60,248 bases of DNA from Psychrobacter sp. 1044 (lineage in GTDB: Bacteria; Pseudomonadota; Gammaproteobacteria; Pseudomonadales; Moraxellaceae). The notes below the pieces were generated by a model. That model saw nothing but the letters and a program-made list of their open reading frames with translations, was not told the origin of the DNA and did not search any database. The stretch lies in contig NZ_CAJHAZ010000017.1 in assembly GCF_904846525.1 (NCBI RefSeq), positions 1-60,248 on the forward strand, in the 5' to 3' direction. The translations under genes and the position numbers were made by a program. This document shows positions 48,654-57,510 of this stretch, one piece after another; positions within the stretch are counted from its first letter, which is position 1, and the number at the start of each line of letters is the position of its first letter.

Positions 48654-48683
48654 GTTTTAAAATTAAAAGTTTTAAAATTAAAG
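48654..48683. repeat. 15-bp tandem repeat upstream of fadB
   Basis: GTTTTAAAATTAAAA (48654-48668) is followed at once by GTTTTAAAATTAAAG (48669-48683). Each unit contains a TTTTAAAA palindrome. It starts 30 bp before the fadB start codon, between promoter region and ribosome binding site. Confidence 0.8.
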
Positions 48684-49395
48684 GTCATAGCCAGTTATTG
48701 TTAGAAAAACGAGTAATAACACTGCCAATATACTGTGTTATAAAGTCAGTATAGAGTAAGCATTGAAGATGTCTTTATTATCCAGCGCTCATGGTTATAT
48801 ATTCATTTTTTATGCTTAATGTTACCGCGTTAGCACAAGTGAATACGGCGCTTCATTTATATATATTGTTACCAGTACTGATATTGAACATACTAACATT
48901 AAAAATATGGACTGAGATTTGAGCAAATTTTTCGCTGAAATAAGCACGCAAACCTCTAGCCCTAAATCATCAGATCATTTTTACGCCAATTAGTGTAGGG
49001 GATTATGCCCCTAACTGTCACAAGCTAATACCATACTCACAAGTCACTCTTAAATCAGCAGCAGCCCTTTACCTGACTAGTAATGTGCTTTAAGTGACGG
49101 TTTGTATACTGAAATTGTATACTAAAAATTCGTCTTTTAAAGATTATAATGACAGATGCTTATCGTCACACGCCGTCACACGCTTAACGTGATTCTTTAT
49201 CAAAACATATCCACTGACTAAGTTAAATCACCAATACGTAACGAGGGCTTGTTGCATTATTTCGGTGTACTTAATCGAATTTTTAACAGTAAGCTGCCAA
49301 AAATATGGCATTGATGATGTTCAGCCCATAAGCTATATAATCTATCATGCTACACTAGCGATATTTTTATTATTCACCTGATAAATGGTTGGGTT
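48684..49395. other. Long intergenic region between fadB and ispA
   Basis: More than 700 bp without a credible gene. It contains a 13-bp tandem repeat (TTGTATACTGAAA then TTGTATACTAAAA, 49102-49127) and a 10-bp one (CGTCACACGC twice, 49164-49183). A TATAAT at about 49334 has no good -35 at normal distance. I could not identify a gene, small RNA or known operator. Confidence 0.5.
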
Positions 49396-50499
49396 ATGAC
49401 TGTTTCCTCTACGCCAAGCTTTATACCTGAAAGCCTTATGCCTTCAAGACTTGTATCTTTTACTAGCTTTAATAACAACACCGAGCAATTTCATAGCGCC
49501 GTGCGGGCGCAACTTGCACAAGATATCGACGTGCTGTTTGCGTATGCCAACCTGCCAAGCCCCTTGGTTGATGCCTGTCGTTATGTGATGACCGGTCAAG
49601 GTAAATTGGTGCGTCCACTATTGGTTGCCAGTGCCTTTGATAGTGTCAATCAAAGCAATGCTAATGCCAATGAAAATACAGATAAAAGCACTGACAATAA
49701 AAACAGTATGGCTAACGCTGATGGTTTGGAAGCTCTGTTAGAAAACGAATCCGATTATGATATGGCGCGCCGTGCGGCATTAGCGGTGGAGCTGCTGCAT
49801 ACTTATTCATTGGTACATGATGATTTGCCCTGTATGGACGATGATGAGCTGCGCCGTGGTCAGCCAACGGCTCATATCGTCTTTGAAGAATCGACCGCCC
49901 TACTCGCTGGTGACGTATTACAGACGCTCGCCTTTGAAGTATTGACCGCAGAGCTGCCCACTTTTGCACCCTTTGATTCAGCCATCGCCAGCCAGCTTAT
50001 CGCAATATTTGCGCCACGTGCACGGCGTATGGTTTCTGGTCAAATGCTTGACCTGAATGCTGAGGCTAGTGCTAATATTTCACAAGGCGATCTAGAAGCT
50101 ATCCACCGTGATAAAACAGGCGCATTGATTGAAGCAGCTATGCTTATGGGCGGTATCTGTGCTGGTGCAACCGCTCCGCAGCGCATGGCCTTGCAGGAGT
50201 GCGCCCAGCATATTGGTCTCGCCTTTCAGGTTCAAGACGATATTTTAGACGTCACGACCTCTACTGATACCCTTGGCAAACCTGCTGGCAGCGATGAAAA
50301 ATTAGACAAATCTACCTATGTGAAATTGATGGGCGTTGAGCAGGCGACTAGCTACGCGCAATCACTATTTAATGATGGACGTGCAGCCATCATTCGTGAA
50401 CTCAGTCATCATAAACCAAGCAGTAGCGAGCTTGGTAATGACGCAAACAATGATGCTTTACTGGCATTAATAGAATGGCTATGGGCACGTAAAAAATAG
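49396..50499 (+). CDS. ispA: Polyprenyl synthase (farnesyl diphosphate synthase), with hydrophilic insert
   Basis: Condenses isoprenyl diphosphates to farnesyl diphosphate. The two aspartate-rich motifs are present: HDDLPCMDDDELRRG (FARM) and FQVQDDILDV (SARM). The protein is 367 residues, about 65 above E. coli IspA, mainly because of an Asn/Asp/Ser-rich insertion (about residues 82-122, nucleotides 49639-49761) between RPLLVASAFD and YDMARRAALA, plus an N-terminal extension of about 25 residues. Start support is modest. DUF72 gene follows on the same strand after about 40 bp. Confidence 0.93.
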   Translation: MTVSSTPSFIPESLMPSRLVSFTSFNNNTEQFHSAVRAQLAQDIDVLFAYANLPSPLVDACRYVMTGQGKLVRPLLVASAFDSVNQSNANANENTDKSTDNKNSMANADGLEALLENESDYDMARRAALAVELLHTYSLVHDDLPCMDDDELRRGQPTAHIVFEESTALLAGDVLQTLAFEVLTAELPTFAPFDSAIASQLIAIFAPRARRMVSGQMLDLNAEASANISQGDLEAIHRDKTGALIEAAMLMGGICAGATAPQRMALQECAQHIGLAFQVQDDILDVTTSTDTLGKPAGSDEKLDKSTYVKLMGVEQATSYAQSLFNDGRAAIIRELSHHKPSSSELGNDANNDALLALIEWLWARKK

Positions 50500-50540
50500 C
50501 CAAAAATTTAACCATCAAAGAACGGTAATGAGTGGTCAAC

Positions 50541-51359
50541 ATGGACAGTAACCCTATCCCGCGTATTTATCTTGGCACTGGTGGCTATAGCGATACCGAC
50601 TTGCTTGGTACGCTGTATCCAACTGGCACAAAGAAAACGGACTTCTTACGCGAATACGCCAAGCAATATGGCGCGGTGGAGATTAATAGCACCTTTTACG
50701 CGCCTATCGGACAAAAAGCCTTTGCTGGGATGGTTGATAAAGCTTATGTGCAAGCAAATAGTGAATTGAAGTTTGCGGTCAAGCTGCATCAAGACTTCAC
50801 TCATGCACGTAAGGGCACTGCTGAACATGCGCAAGCGTTTTTAAATGCCCTATCCCCGCTTATCGAAGCCAATGCTCTAGCGCCTTTACTATTACAATTT
50901 CCCCATGGCTTTGATCGTACCCGTGAGCATCGACTCTATCTAGCAAATCTCGTTAGTTGGTTTCAAGATTATCCATTAGCGGTCGAGCTTCGTCATAACG
51001 GCTGGCATACCCCGCAAGTGGTCGATAGCTTCGTCAAGCAAGGTTTGATTTGGTGTAGCGTCGATTATCCGAAAGTCAACGGTCTACCACCATCACGGCT
51101 GATATTTACTGAGCGTACTGGCTATCTGCGGATGCACGGTAATAATCTGAACTGGTGGGATGCGATGAGCGCCGCTGACCGGCATGATTATCGCTATAGC
51201 GAGACAGAAATGCAGGACTGGGCGCAAGCGATTGCTAATCAGCGTCAGCATTTTGATACGCTATATATTTTTTTTCAGAATACCGTCAACGCCCATGCTT
51301 ATTATAATATTGCTATGTTGAGAGAAGCGTTGGGTAAGTTTGGGTTTGAGGTGTTTTAG
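50541..51359 (+). CDS. DUF72 family protein (YecE-like)
   Basis: A 272-residue TIM-barrel-like protein of unknown role. Diagnostic segments are YLGTGGYSDTDLLGTLYP, INSTFYAPIG, FAVKLHQDFTHARKG, LLLQFPHGFDR, LAVELRHNGWH, and YIFFQNTVNAHAYYNIAML. GAGTGG 6 nt before the ATG at 50541 supports that start; the frame can also open at the GTG at 50532. It follows ispA on the same strand. Confidence 0.88.
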   Translation: MDSNPIPRIYLGTGGYSDTDLLGTLYPTGTKKTDFLREYAKQYGAVEINSTFYAPIGQKAFAGMVDKAYVQANSELKFAVKLHQDFTHARKGTAEHAQAFLNALSPLIEANALAPLLLQFPHGFDRTREHRLYLANLVSWFQDYPLAVELRHNGWHTPQVVDSFVKQGLIWCSVDYPKVNGLPPSRLIFTERTGYLRMHGNNLNWWDAMSAADRHDYRYSETEMQDWAQAIANQRQHFDTLYIFFQNTVNAHAYYNIAMLREALGKFGFEVF

Positions 51360-51406
51360 TGCTACATTTTTATTAGTCACCATACAGATATAGGATAGAA
51401 GAACCT

Positions 51407-52444
51407 ATGAAAGTTTTTAAATATAGAGGTGGAGATGAATGTGTCTTTAAGAGAGATTTAAAATCTATTGAAAACGATACTTTCTGGGCGCCTACTACAG
51501 AAGTATTAAATGACCCATGTGAAGGTTTTGTGTCATCAGAAAATCTTTTTGATCAAATTAGCAGAGTTACAAATATCACAGGAAAAAGAGATAAAGAAAT
51601 TAATATTTCTTCAGATTCTTTTAGAGAATCTATCGATGATCTTATCAAGATGAAAGATTTAGTAGGCATTTACTCTCTTAGCAAGAGCTGCACTGATGAA
51701 CTGTTATGGGCACATTATGCAAATAATCATCAGGGTTTCTGTATTGAGTATGACTTAAAAACTTTGATTTCTTTCCAGCATAATGATTACTCTAAATTTG
51801 ATATAGAATATAGAAACTATCCACCGAAACTAAACCTTAATGACATCATCAAAAGTGAAGACAGTATCAGTTTCATTAGAAAGCTAATTGGAGTTAAGTC
51901 TAAAAGATGGGATTATGAAAAAGAAATAAGAGTAATCACACCTGAATCTGGTTTGCAAAATTACGATTACAGAGCATTAAAAGCTATTTATTTTGGTCTA
52001 CGAATGCCCAAAGAACAAAGATTAGAATTGATGAAAAGACTTTGCGGAAGAAGCATCAAATACTATCATATCAAACTCAAAGATAGTTCTTACCAATTCA
52101 CTATTGAACCACTTGAAGACTTATATACAACAGAAGAAAAATATATGTACTCAATTGCGCCTATAGATGATTATGCAGTTGATCCACATACTTTGGATAA
52201 AAAGTGGGTCGAATTTTCTTCATATCTTTATAAAATGGCTGAAATTACAAGGCGCGAACCATACTGTAATGCTGTTAGCAATGTCGACGTAAGCACTGAT
52301 AAGAGTAAGCTAGGTAAACCAGTATTTTTTGGACAATATGAAGTATCTAAATTTAGATATGAGAACTTATATCTTACTATAGAAGAAATTGACGAAAGGT
52401 ACTCGCGTATTTCTGACTTAGATGTGAAAGTTGGAAATACATAG
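51407..52444 (+). CDS. DUF2971 family protein, AT-rich
   Basis: A 345-residue protein with DUF2971 features: LLWAHYANNHQGFCIEYDLK and, later, SKRWDYEKEIRVITPE, followed by LKAIYFGLRMP. The N-terminus VFKYRGGDECVFKRDLKSIENDTFWAP fits too. No biochemical function is established for the family, which often turns up near variable or defence-associated loci. Codon use here is clearly more AT-rich than in ispA, DUF72 or sodB, which suggests recent acquisition. The ORF is intact and ends before a strong terminator. Confidence 0.8.
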   Translation: MKVFKYRGGDECVFKRDLKSIENDTFWAPTTEVLNDPCEGFVSSENLFDQISRVTNITGKRDKEINISSDSFRESIDDLIKMKDLVGIYSLSKSCTDELLWAHYANNHQGFCIEYDLKTLISFQHNDYSKFDIEYRNYPPKLNLNDIIKSEDSISFIRKLIGVKSKRWDYEKEIRVITPESGLQNYDYRALKAIYFGLRMPKEQRLELMKRLCGRSIKYYHIKLKDSSYQFTIEPLEDLYTTEEKYMYSIAPIDDYAVDPHTLDKKWVEFSSYLYKMAEITRREPYCNAVSNVDVSTDKSKLGKPVFFGQYEVSKFRYENLYLTIEEIDERYSRISDLDVKVGNT

Positions 52445-52502
52445 CAAATTATTTCAAATACTTTGGGCTGTAGACAAACTGTTACTCTCAATCTAATAAA
52501 CC

Positions 52503-52534
52503 AAAAAAAGGACGCTTCTCAGCGTCCTTTTTTT
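52503..52534. terminator. Terminator between DUF2971 and sodB
   Basis: AAAAAAAGGACGCT (52503-52516), 4-nt loop, AGCGTCCTTTTTTT (52521-52534), shared by convergent genes. Confidence 0.92.
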
Positions 52535-52559
52535 AAATCAAATACTTAATAGTTAAAGA

Positions 52560-53189
52560 TTACTCTTCAACACCAGCATCTTGACCTTCATATTTAGCGT
52601 TTGCGTAATCCCAGTTCACTAGCTTGTCTAGAAAGGTATCTACATAGTCAGGACGACGGTTACGATAATCGATGTAGTACGCATGTTCCCATACATCACA
52701 AGTCAATACTGCGATTTGGTCATGTGCAAGTGGCGTGTCAGCGTTAGCCGTTTTGGCGATAGACAATTTGCCACCGACTTTATCAGCGACTAGCCATGCC
52801 CAACCTGAACCGAACTGAGTCAATGCTGCGTTTTTAAACTCTTCACGGAACTTATCATAGCTACCGAAGTCTTCTTCGATTTTAGCTTTTAGATCGCCAG
52901 TAGGTTCGCCGCCGCCATTTGTTGGCGTCATGCAGTTCCAATAGAACGTGTGGTTCCATACTTGGGCTGCTTGGTTGAACATACCTTGCTTGCTGTCATC
53001 TTTAGCAGTTGCTACGATGATTTCTGGCAATGTTTTGTCTTCTAGACCAGAACCTGGTAGCAATTCGTTGAGCTTAGTCACGTAAGCATTGTGATGCTTG
53101 TCGTGATGATACTCTAGCGTCTCGGCACTGATATGTGGCTCTAGTGCGTCTTTTGCGTATGGTAGCTCTGGTAAAGTAATGTTTGACAT
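52560..53189 (-). CDS. sodB: Iron superoxide dismutase
   Basis: Converts superoxide to H2O2 and O2 in the cytosol. The start at 53189 (MSNITLPELPYAKDALEPHI) is chosen over a frame extension of 16 codons; AAGGAT lies upstream, and the result is 209 residues, near E. coli SodB (193). Metal ligands are His28, a His in AQVWNHTFYWNCM, and Asp and His in DVWEHAYYIDYRN. QVWNHTFYW with the Gln fits the iron rather than the manganese type. Confidence 0.94.
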   Translation of the reverse strand: MSNITLPELPYAKDALEPHISAETLEYHHDKHHNAYVTKLNELLPGSGLEDKTLPEIIVATAKDDSKQGMFNQAAQVWNHTFYWNCMTPTNGGGEPTGDLKAKIEEDFGSYDKFREEFKNAALTQFGSGWAWLVADKVGGKLSIAKTANADTPLAHDQIAVLTCDVWEHAYYIDYRNRRPDYVDTFLDKLVNWDYANAKYEGQDAGVEE

Positions 53190-53731
53190 AGTTATTTTAT
53201 CCTTGCTGTTTTTAGCCGTCAGTTTATAAAAACTCATTATAGAAACTGAATTTTACGCTATTTTTACATCATAAAAAACACGATAAAATAACGGACTAAA
53301 TTGGCTGAGTTTATTGTTTGAAATGAATGTTATTGCTTAATACCGTTTATTGTTTAACACAGTATCACGTATTATTATGAATCCAAAATTAACTTACTTT
53401 TGTTACAGTTTGCTCAAAAGCCAAGTGCTTGACTTCATAAGCATTTATTAACTTAATATTCACAAGCCATAAGATATCATTCACGGTAGCTTGGCGGCTA
53501 TTATAGCAACAGTGGCGACAAATATCAGTTACCAAATGTTATGGATAACACTGTTAGTATAGCCTTTGGTTGTCTATAGACTAAGCGTAGAACGCCTTAC
53601 CATACCAATCGTGCTAGGCACTTAGCTGACTAATAAATTGATGAAATTGGCATTAAGATACCGCTATAATTTAAAAACCGATCATACTTTCACTAACCAT
53701 ATTCTTAATAATGACATAACGGAATAACCCT
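53190..53731. other. Intergenic region between sodB and rdgB
   Basis: A 542-bp divergent intergenic region with no gene that can be supported. A TATAAT lies on the minus strand near 53240 without a good -35. No RNA gene or repeat was recognised. Confidence 0.4.
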
Positions 53732-54385
53732 ATGAGTACCACGAATACCTCACGATCCTTCACCCAATCGACTCCTGATAATCAATGGGTGCTCGCCAGT
53801 AATAATAAAGGCAAACTGGCTGAGTTTAAAAGGCTGTTTGCCGAGGCAGATTTGGATGTGACGATTATCCCGCAGGGTCAGCTTGATATCGAAGATGCAG
53901 TTGAGGATGGGCTAAGCTTCGTAGAAAATGCCATTATTAAAGCCCGTCATGCCAGCCGTATCAGCGGACTGCCTGCGATTGCTGACGACTCAGGACTGTG
54001 TGTGCCTGTATTAGGTAACGCACCGGGCATCTACTCTGCTCGCTATGCTGGTGAGCATGGTAACGATGGTAAAAACAACATCAAGCTCATCGCTGACTTG
54101 CAGCCTATCCGTGATGCGCAAGCTAACAAACCTATTAAAGGGTTATTTGTTTGCGTACTGGCGATGGTTCGTCATGCTGATGATCCGCTACCTATTATCG
54201 CGCAAGGTCTATGGCAGGGTGAGATTTTAGAGACAACGCATGGTGACGGCGGTTTTGGTTATGACCCGCTATTTTGGTTGCCAGAGTTACAAGCTAGCGC
54301 CGCGAGCTTAAGTGCTGCTGATAAAAATAGCATTAGTCATCGTGGTCAGGCGATTCAGCAATTATTGGCGCAGTTGCCGTTGTAG
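53732..54385 (+). CDS. rdgB: dITP/XTP pyrophosphatase
   Basis: Sanitises the nucleotide pool by hydrolysing dITP, ITP and XTP. The Ham1/RdgB signatures are LASNNKGKLAEFK, FVENAIIKARHAS, IADDSGLCVPVLGNAPGIYS, and GDGGFGYDPLFWLP. The 217 residues are close to the family's 197-210. The C-terminal KNSISHRGQAI also matches. GGAATAA lies before the start. It is alone on its transcript; a dispersed repeat lies downstream. Confidence 0.95.
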   Translation: MSTTNTSRSFTQSTPDNQWVLASNNKGKLAEFKRLFAEADLDVTIIPQGQLDIEDAVEDGLSFVENAIIKARHASRISGLPAIADDSGLCVPVLGNAPGIYSARYAGEHGNDGKNNIKLIADLQPIRDAQANKPIKGLFVCVLAMVRHADDPLPIIAQGLWQGEILETTHGDGGFGYDPLFWLPELQASAASLSAADKNSISHRGQAIQQLLAQLPL

Positions 54386-54430
54386 ATAACCCTTAAATCT
54401 TATAGTCGATTCAATTTAGCCCTTTAGCTA

Positions 54431-54508
54431 TTAATGCTGATACAAGAAAGTCTAGCGCAGAGGTACAAATCGTACTTTAAGCGAGATTGACGATGTAGCA
54501 GATTCAAA
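54431..54508 (-). repeat. Dispersed ~78-bp repeat, copy B
   Basis: In the opposite orientation this matches 46261-46339: read on the minus strand it runs from TTTGAATCTGCTACATCGTC, through CAATCTCGCTTAAAGTACG, to CTTTCTTGTATCAGCATTAA. It lies between rdgB and the tig promoter. Confidence 0.75.
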
Positions 54509-54582
54509 GTGAATTGACGATAAAGAGATAATTTTTACTTTAATAAACAGATAGATTATACTGTTCTACTTTTAAAATTTTG

Positions 54583-54609
54583 TTGAAAGCCGTTATTTGT
54601 CTGTATAAT
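54583..54609 (+). promoter_or_regulatory. Candidate tig promoter
   Basis: TTGAAA (54583-54588) and TATAAT (54604-54609) with a 15-bp spacer, or TGTTGA (54581-54586) with 17 bp. About 290 bp lie between the -10 and the tig start, so the leader would be unusually long. Confidence 0.5.
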
Positions 54610-54898
54610 TCACCAAAAAGCGTTATTATGCGGTGCATTAACGGTTTATGATTGATATCTGATAGCGCCTATTACTAAGATAACCGTTTCACATTTTAGT
54701 ACCAGTCAGCGCCAGTGGTGACCAAAGGCGATTGCTCAAGGTACTGACTTTGACATTGCGCGCTATCGCTATCCCCTATTTATTCCAACGGCAACCCATG
54801 GTACACGCCCGTAATTTGAGGCACGGTTTGTCTATTACCATTTAACCCTAAGTACTATTTAATCAAACGTACTATTTAATCCTAAAGGTGTAATTAAC

Positions 54899-56242
54899 AT
54901 GGCTACAGATTTACAAGTCACAACCAACAAGCTATCTAATAAAGAAACCCAATTGACAGTTAAAGTACCTGTCGAAAAAATTCAAAACAAAGTCGAAGGT
55001 CGTATTCGCCAAGTTGCGAAAACTGCCAAGATTGACGGTTTCCGTAAAGGTAACGTCCCTATGTCACATATCCGCTCTCAGTACGGTGCTGGCATTCAAC
55101 AAGAAGTCATCAACGATGTGATCCGTGATACCGTTTTTGAAGCGATCAAATCTGAAGACATCCGCGCGGTTGGTATGCCTAACATCGACGACGTAAAACT
55201 TGAAGACGATTTCTTGGTTTATCAAGCCACTGTTGAAATCTTCCCAGAAGTAGACGTGCAAGGTATCGATGAGATCGAAGTTGAGCGTCACACGGCTAAA
55301 GTAAGCGAAGAAGACGTCGACACTATGATCGAAAACCTTCAAAAGCAACGTGAGGAATTCGTTGAGAAAAAAGGTAAAGCGGACAAAGGCAATCAAGTAA
55401 CTTTTGACTTTGAAGGCTCTATCGATGGCGAAAAATTCGAAGGCGGTTCTGCTGAAGACTTCAAACTGGTTATCGGTAGCAACCAGATGATTCCTGGTTT
55501 TGAAGCGGGTATCAAAGGCATGAAAGCTGGCGAAGAGAAAGTTATCGACGTCACTTTCCCAGAAGACTACCAAGCTGAAAACTTAGCGGGTAAAGAAGCT
55601 CAGTTCAAAATCAATGTAAAATTGGTTGAAAAATCTAAGCTACCAGAAATCAACGAAGAGTTCCTTGAGCTGTTCGGTGTGAAAGAAGGCGGCGTTGAGA
55701 AGTTGAAAGAAGACGTACGCAAAAACATGGAACGCGAAATCAAAAACGCGGCTCGTAGCCAAGTTAAGCAAGCGACTTTTGATGCATTGCTAGAAAAGAA
55801 TGAATTTGACGTACCAAACGCTATGCTAGAGCAAGAAATCGAGCGTCAGCGCAATATGATGATGCAACGTTTTTCTCAGCAGTTCGGTGCCAATGCTGAT
55901 AGCTTCGATAAAGACATGCTACCAAATGAGCTATTTGAAGAGCAAGCGCTACGTGCTGCCCGTCTTGGCATCATCGTTGCTCGTGTTATCGATACCAAAG
56001 GCTTAGAAGTCGATCAAGAACGCGTTGAAACCTTCATCAAAGAAGCCGCTGAAAACTACGAAGATCCAAGCGAAGTAATCGAGTATTACACCAATGACAA
56101 GCAGCAGCGCGCGAACATTGAGTCTGTGGTATTAGAAGACCAAGTAGTTGATTATCTAATCGAGCAAGGCAAAGTAACTGACAAAGAAGTTAGCTACCAA
56201 GACCTATTAGCTGCACAGCAACAACAGCAGCAAGGCATGTAA
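54899..56242 (+). CDS. tig: Trigger factor
   Basis: Ribosome-associated chaperone and peptidyl-prolyl isomerase at the nascent-chain exit. The 447 residues follow the domain order: N-terminal ribosome-binding domain with [13 protein letters not shown], a central FKBP-like PPIase domain with [17 protein letters not shown] and [19 protein letters not shown], and a long helical C-terminal domain. The tail is Gln-rich. AAAGGTG lies upstream. It begins the tig-clpP-clpX gene group, though a terminator with tandem repeats follows tig. Confidence 0.96.
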   Translation: MATDLQVTTNKLSNKETQLTVKVPVEKIQNKVEGRIRQVAKTAKIDGFRKGNVPMSHIRSQYGAGIQQEVINDVIRDTVFEAIKSEDIRAVGMPNIDDVKLEDDFLVYQATVEIFPEVDVQGIDEIEVERHTAKVSEEDVDTMIENLQKQREEFVEKKGKADKGNQVTFDFEGSIDGEKFEGGSAEDFKLVIGSNQMIPGFEAGIKGMKAGEEKVIDVTFPEDYQAENLAGKEAQFKINVKLVEKSKLPEINEEFLELFGVKEGGVEKLKEDVRKNMEREIKNAARSQVKQATFDALLEKNEFDVPNAMLEQEIERQRNMMMQRFSQQFGANADSFDKDMLPNELFEEQALRAARLGIIVARVIDTKGLEVDQERVETFIKEAAENYEDPSEVIEYYTNDKQQRANIESVVLEDQVVDYLIEQGKVTDKEVSYQDLLAAQQQQQQGM

Positions 56243-56302
56243 TTTAGTGAGATAACTTAGCAATTTGCCATTCAATGGCAAATTGCTAATCTCAATCTAA
56301 AC

Positions 56303-56361
56303 ATGCTCTAACATAATGCTCTAACGCAATGCTCTAACATATGTGTTAGGGCATTTTTATT
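56303..56361 (+). terminator. Terminator after tig with tandemly repeated left arm
   Basis: ATGCTCTAAC occurs three times at 13-bp intervals (56303-56312, 56316-56325, 56329-56338). The third copy pairs with GTGTTAGGGCAT just downstream and is followed by TTTTATT, making a terminator. The two earlier copies could pair with the same right arm. A separate perfect stem, TAGCAATTTGCCATT with AATGGCAAATTGCTA in part, lies at about 56258-56288. Confidence 0.72.
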
Positions 56362-56690
56362 GGGGATTTATATGCTATCTTTATGGACAGTTTATAACCA
56401 AGCCCCTTGATAAATGGTTACAGACGCCTTATTAATAGTGAGTCAATCATTTTATTAATAGCACTCATGTTATAAATAGAAAATTATTTTTCACATGAAA
56501 AAGTTACTATTGCCTCAATAAAAAAGTTACCATTAGCTCAATTATTTTTAGCGATATCTGGCGCTTATTATTTCAGCCAGCGAATATTATTAAAAAGCGG
56601 CAACATCTAGCATGATGAGCAGCCATACAAGCGTAACCGCTCGCTAGCTTCAATCCCTTTATTTTATGTACTTATAAACAGGACATCTTT

Positions 56691-57395
56691 ATGACAGATT
56701 ATGATCGCATCACTGCCAACCCACATTTTGATATGCTGATGAGTGCGCACAATGACGCACAAGGCATGCAATATACCCAAAGTGCCCCTCAAGCTGCGCA
56801 TGCAGCATTAGTGCCAATGGTCGTTGAACAATCCTCTCGTGGTGAACGCTCGTTTGATATTTTCTCGCGTCTATTGCGTGAGCGCGTTATCTTTTTGACC
56901 GGTCAAGTCGAAGACCACATGGCCAATCTGATTGTTGCACAGTTGCTATTTTTAGAAGCAGAAAACCCAGACAAAGATATTCACTTGTATATCAATTCAC
57001 CAGGCGGCTCAGTGAGTGCAGGCTTGGCAATCTTTGATACCATGAACTTCATCAAACCTGAGGTATCGACCATCTGTATGGGCGGCGCTTATAGCATGGG
57101 CTCGTTCTTGCTTGCGGCTGGTCAAAAAGGCAAGCGTTACTCTCTTGCCAATGCTCGTGTCATGATTCATCAGCCGTCAGGCGGCGCGCAAGGTCAAGCA
57201 ACCGATATCGAAATTAATGCGCGTGAAATTCTAAAAACGCGTGCCCGTTTAAATGAGATTTTGGCAGAACGTACTGGTCAACCATTAGAGAAAATCGAAA
57301 AAGACGTTGAGCGTGACTTTTGGTTAGATGCGAAAGAAGCCAAAGAGTACGGTTTGGTTGATGAAGTATTAGAGCGCCGCCCTACTTCTTTATAA
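56691..57395 (+). CDS. clpP: ATP-dependent Clp protease proteolytic subunit
   Basis: Serine protease core of the ClpXP machine. The triad is intact: Ser135 in [14 protein letters not shown], His160 in [17 protein letters not shown], and Asp209 in [12 protein letters not shown], at the same relative spacing as E. coli ClpP. The Ala-rich N-terminal ~38 residues exceed the usual short propeptide, so the protein is 234 residues. AACAGGAC supports the start. clpX follows 115 bp later, the usual order. Confidence 0.96.
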   Translation: MTDYDRITANPHFDMLMSAHNDAQGMQYTQSAPQAAHAALVPMVVEQSSRGERSFDIFSRLLRERVIFLTGQVEDHMANLIVAQLLFLEAENPDKDIHLYINSPGGSVSAGLAIFDTMNFIKPEVSTICMGGAYSMGSFLLAAGQKGKRYSLANARVMIHQPSGGAQGQATDIEINAREILKTRARLNEILAERTGQPLEKIEKDVERDFWLDAKEAKEYGLVDEVLERRPTSL

Positions 57396-57510
57396 TTACC
57401 GCATAAGAGCAAAAGCTTTGATGGGCATCAAAAGCCTGAGCGTTATACGTTTTGGCTTTGATGTAAAAAATCAAAATATTTGTAAGTTTTAAATTTTAGG
57501 AGCGCCTTTT

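Noticed and set aside
48016..48654. 212-codon open frame on the plus strand over the start of fadB
   Set aside because: It is antisense to conserved FadB coding sequence; the Ser/Pro-rich product is a codon-bias shadow with no family motif.
55064..55573. 169-codon open frame on the minus strand across tig
   Set aside because: It lies wholly within the strongly supported tig gene, opposite strand, has no ribosome binding site, and its Phe/Val-rich composition is what an antisense frame of a Glu/Lys-rich gene gives.
56303..56340. Possible CRISPR-like repeat (ATGCTCTAAC three times)
   Set aside because: The units are only 10 nt with 3-nt spacers and pair with a terminator arm, so a slippage-made terminator explains them better.
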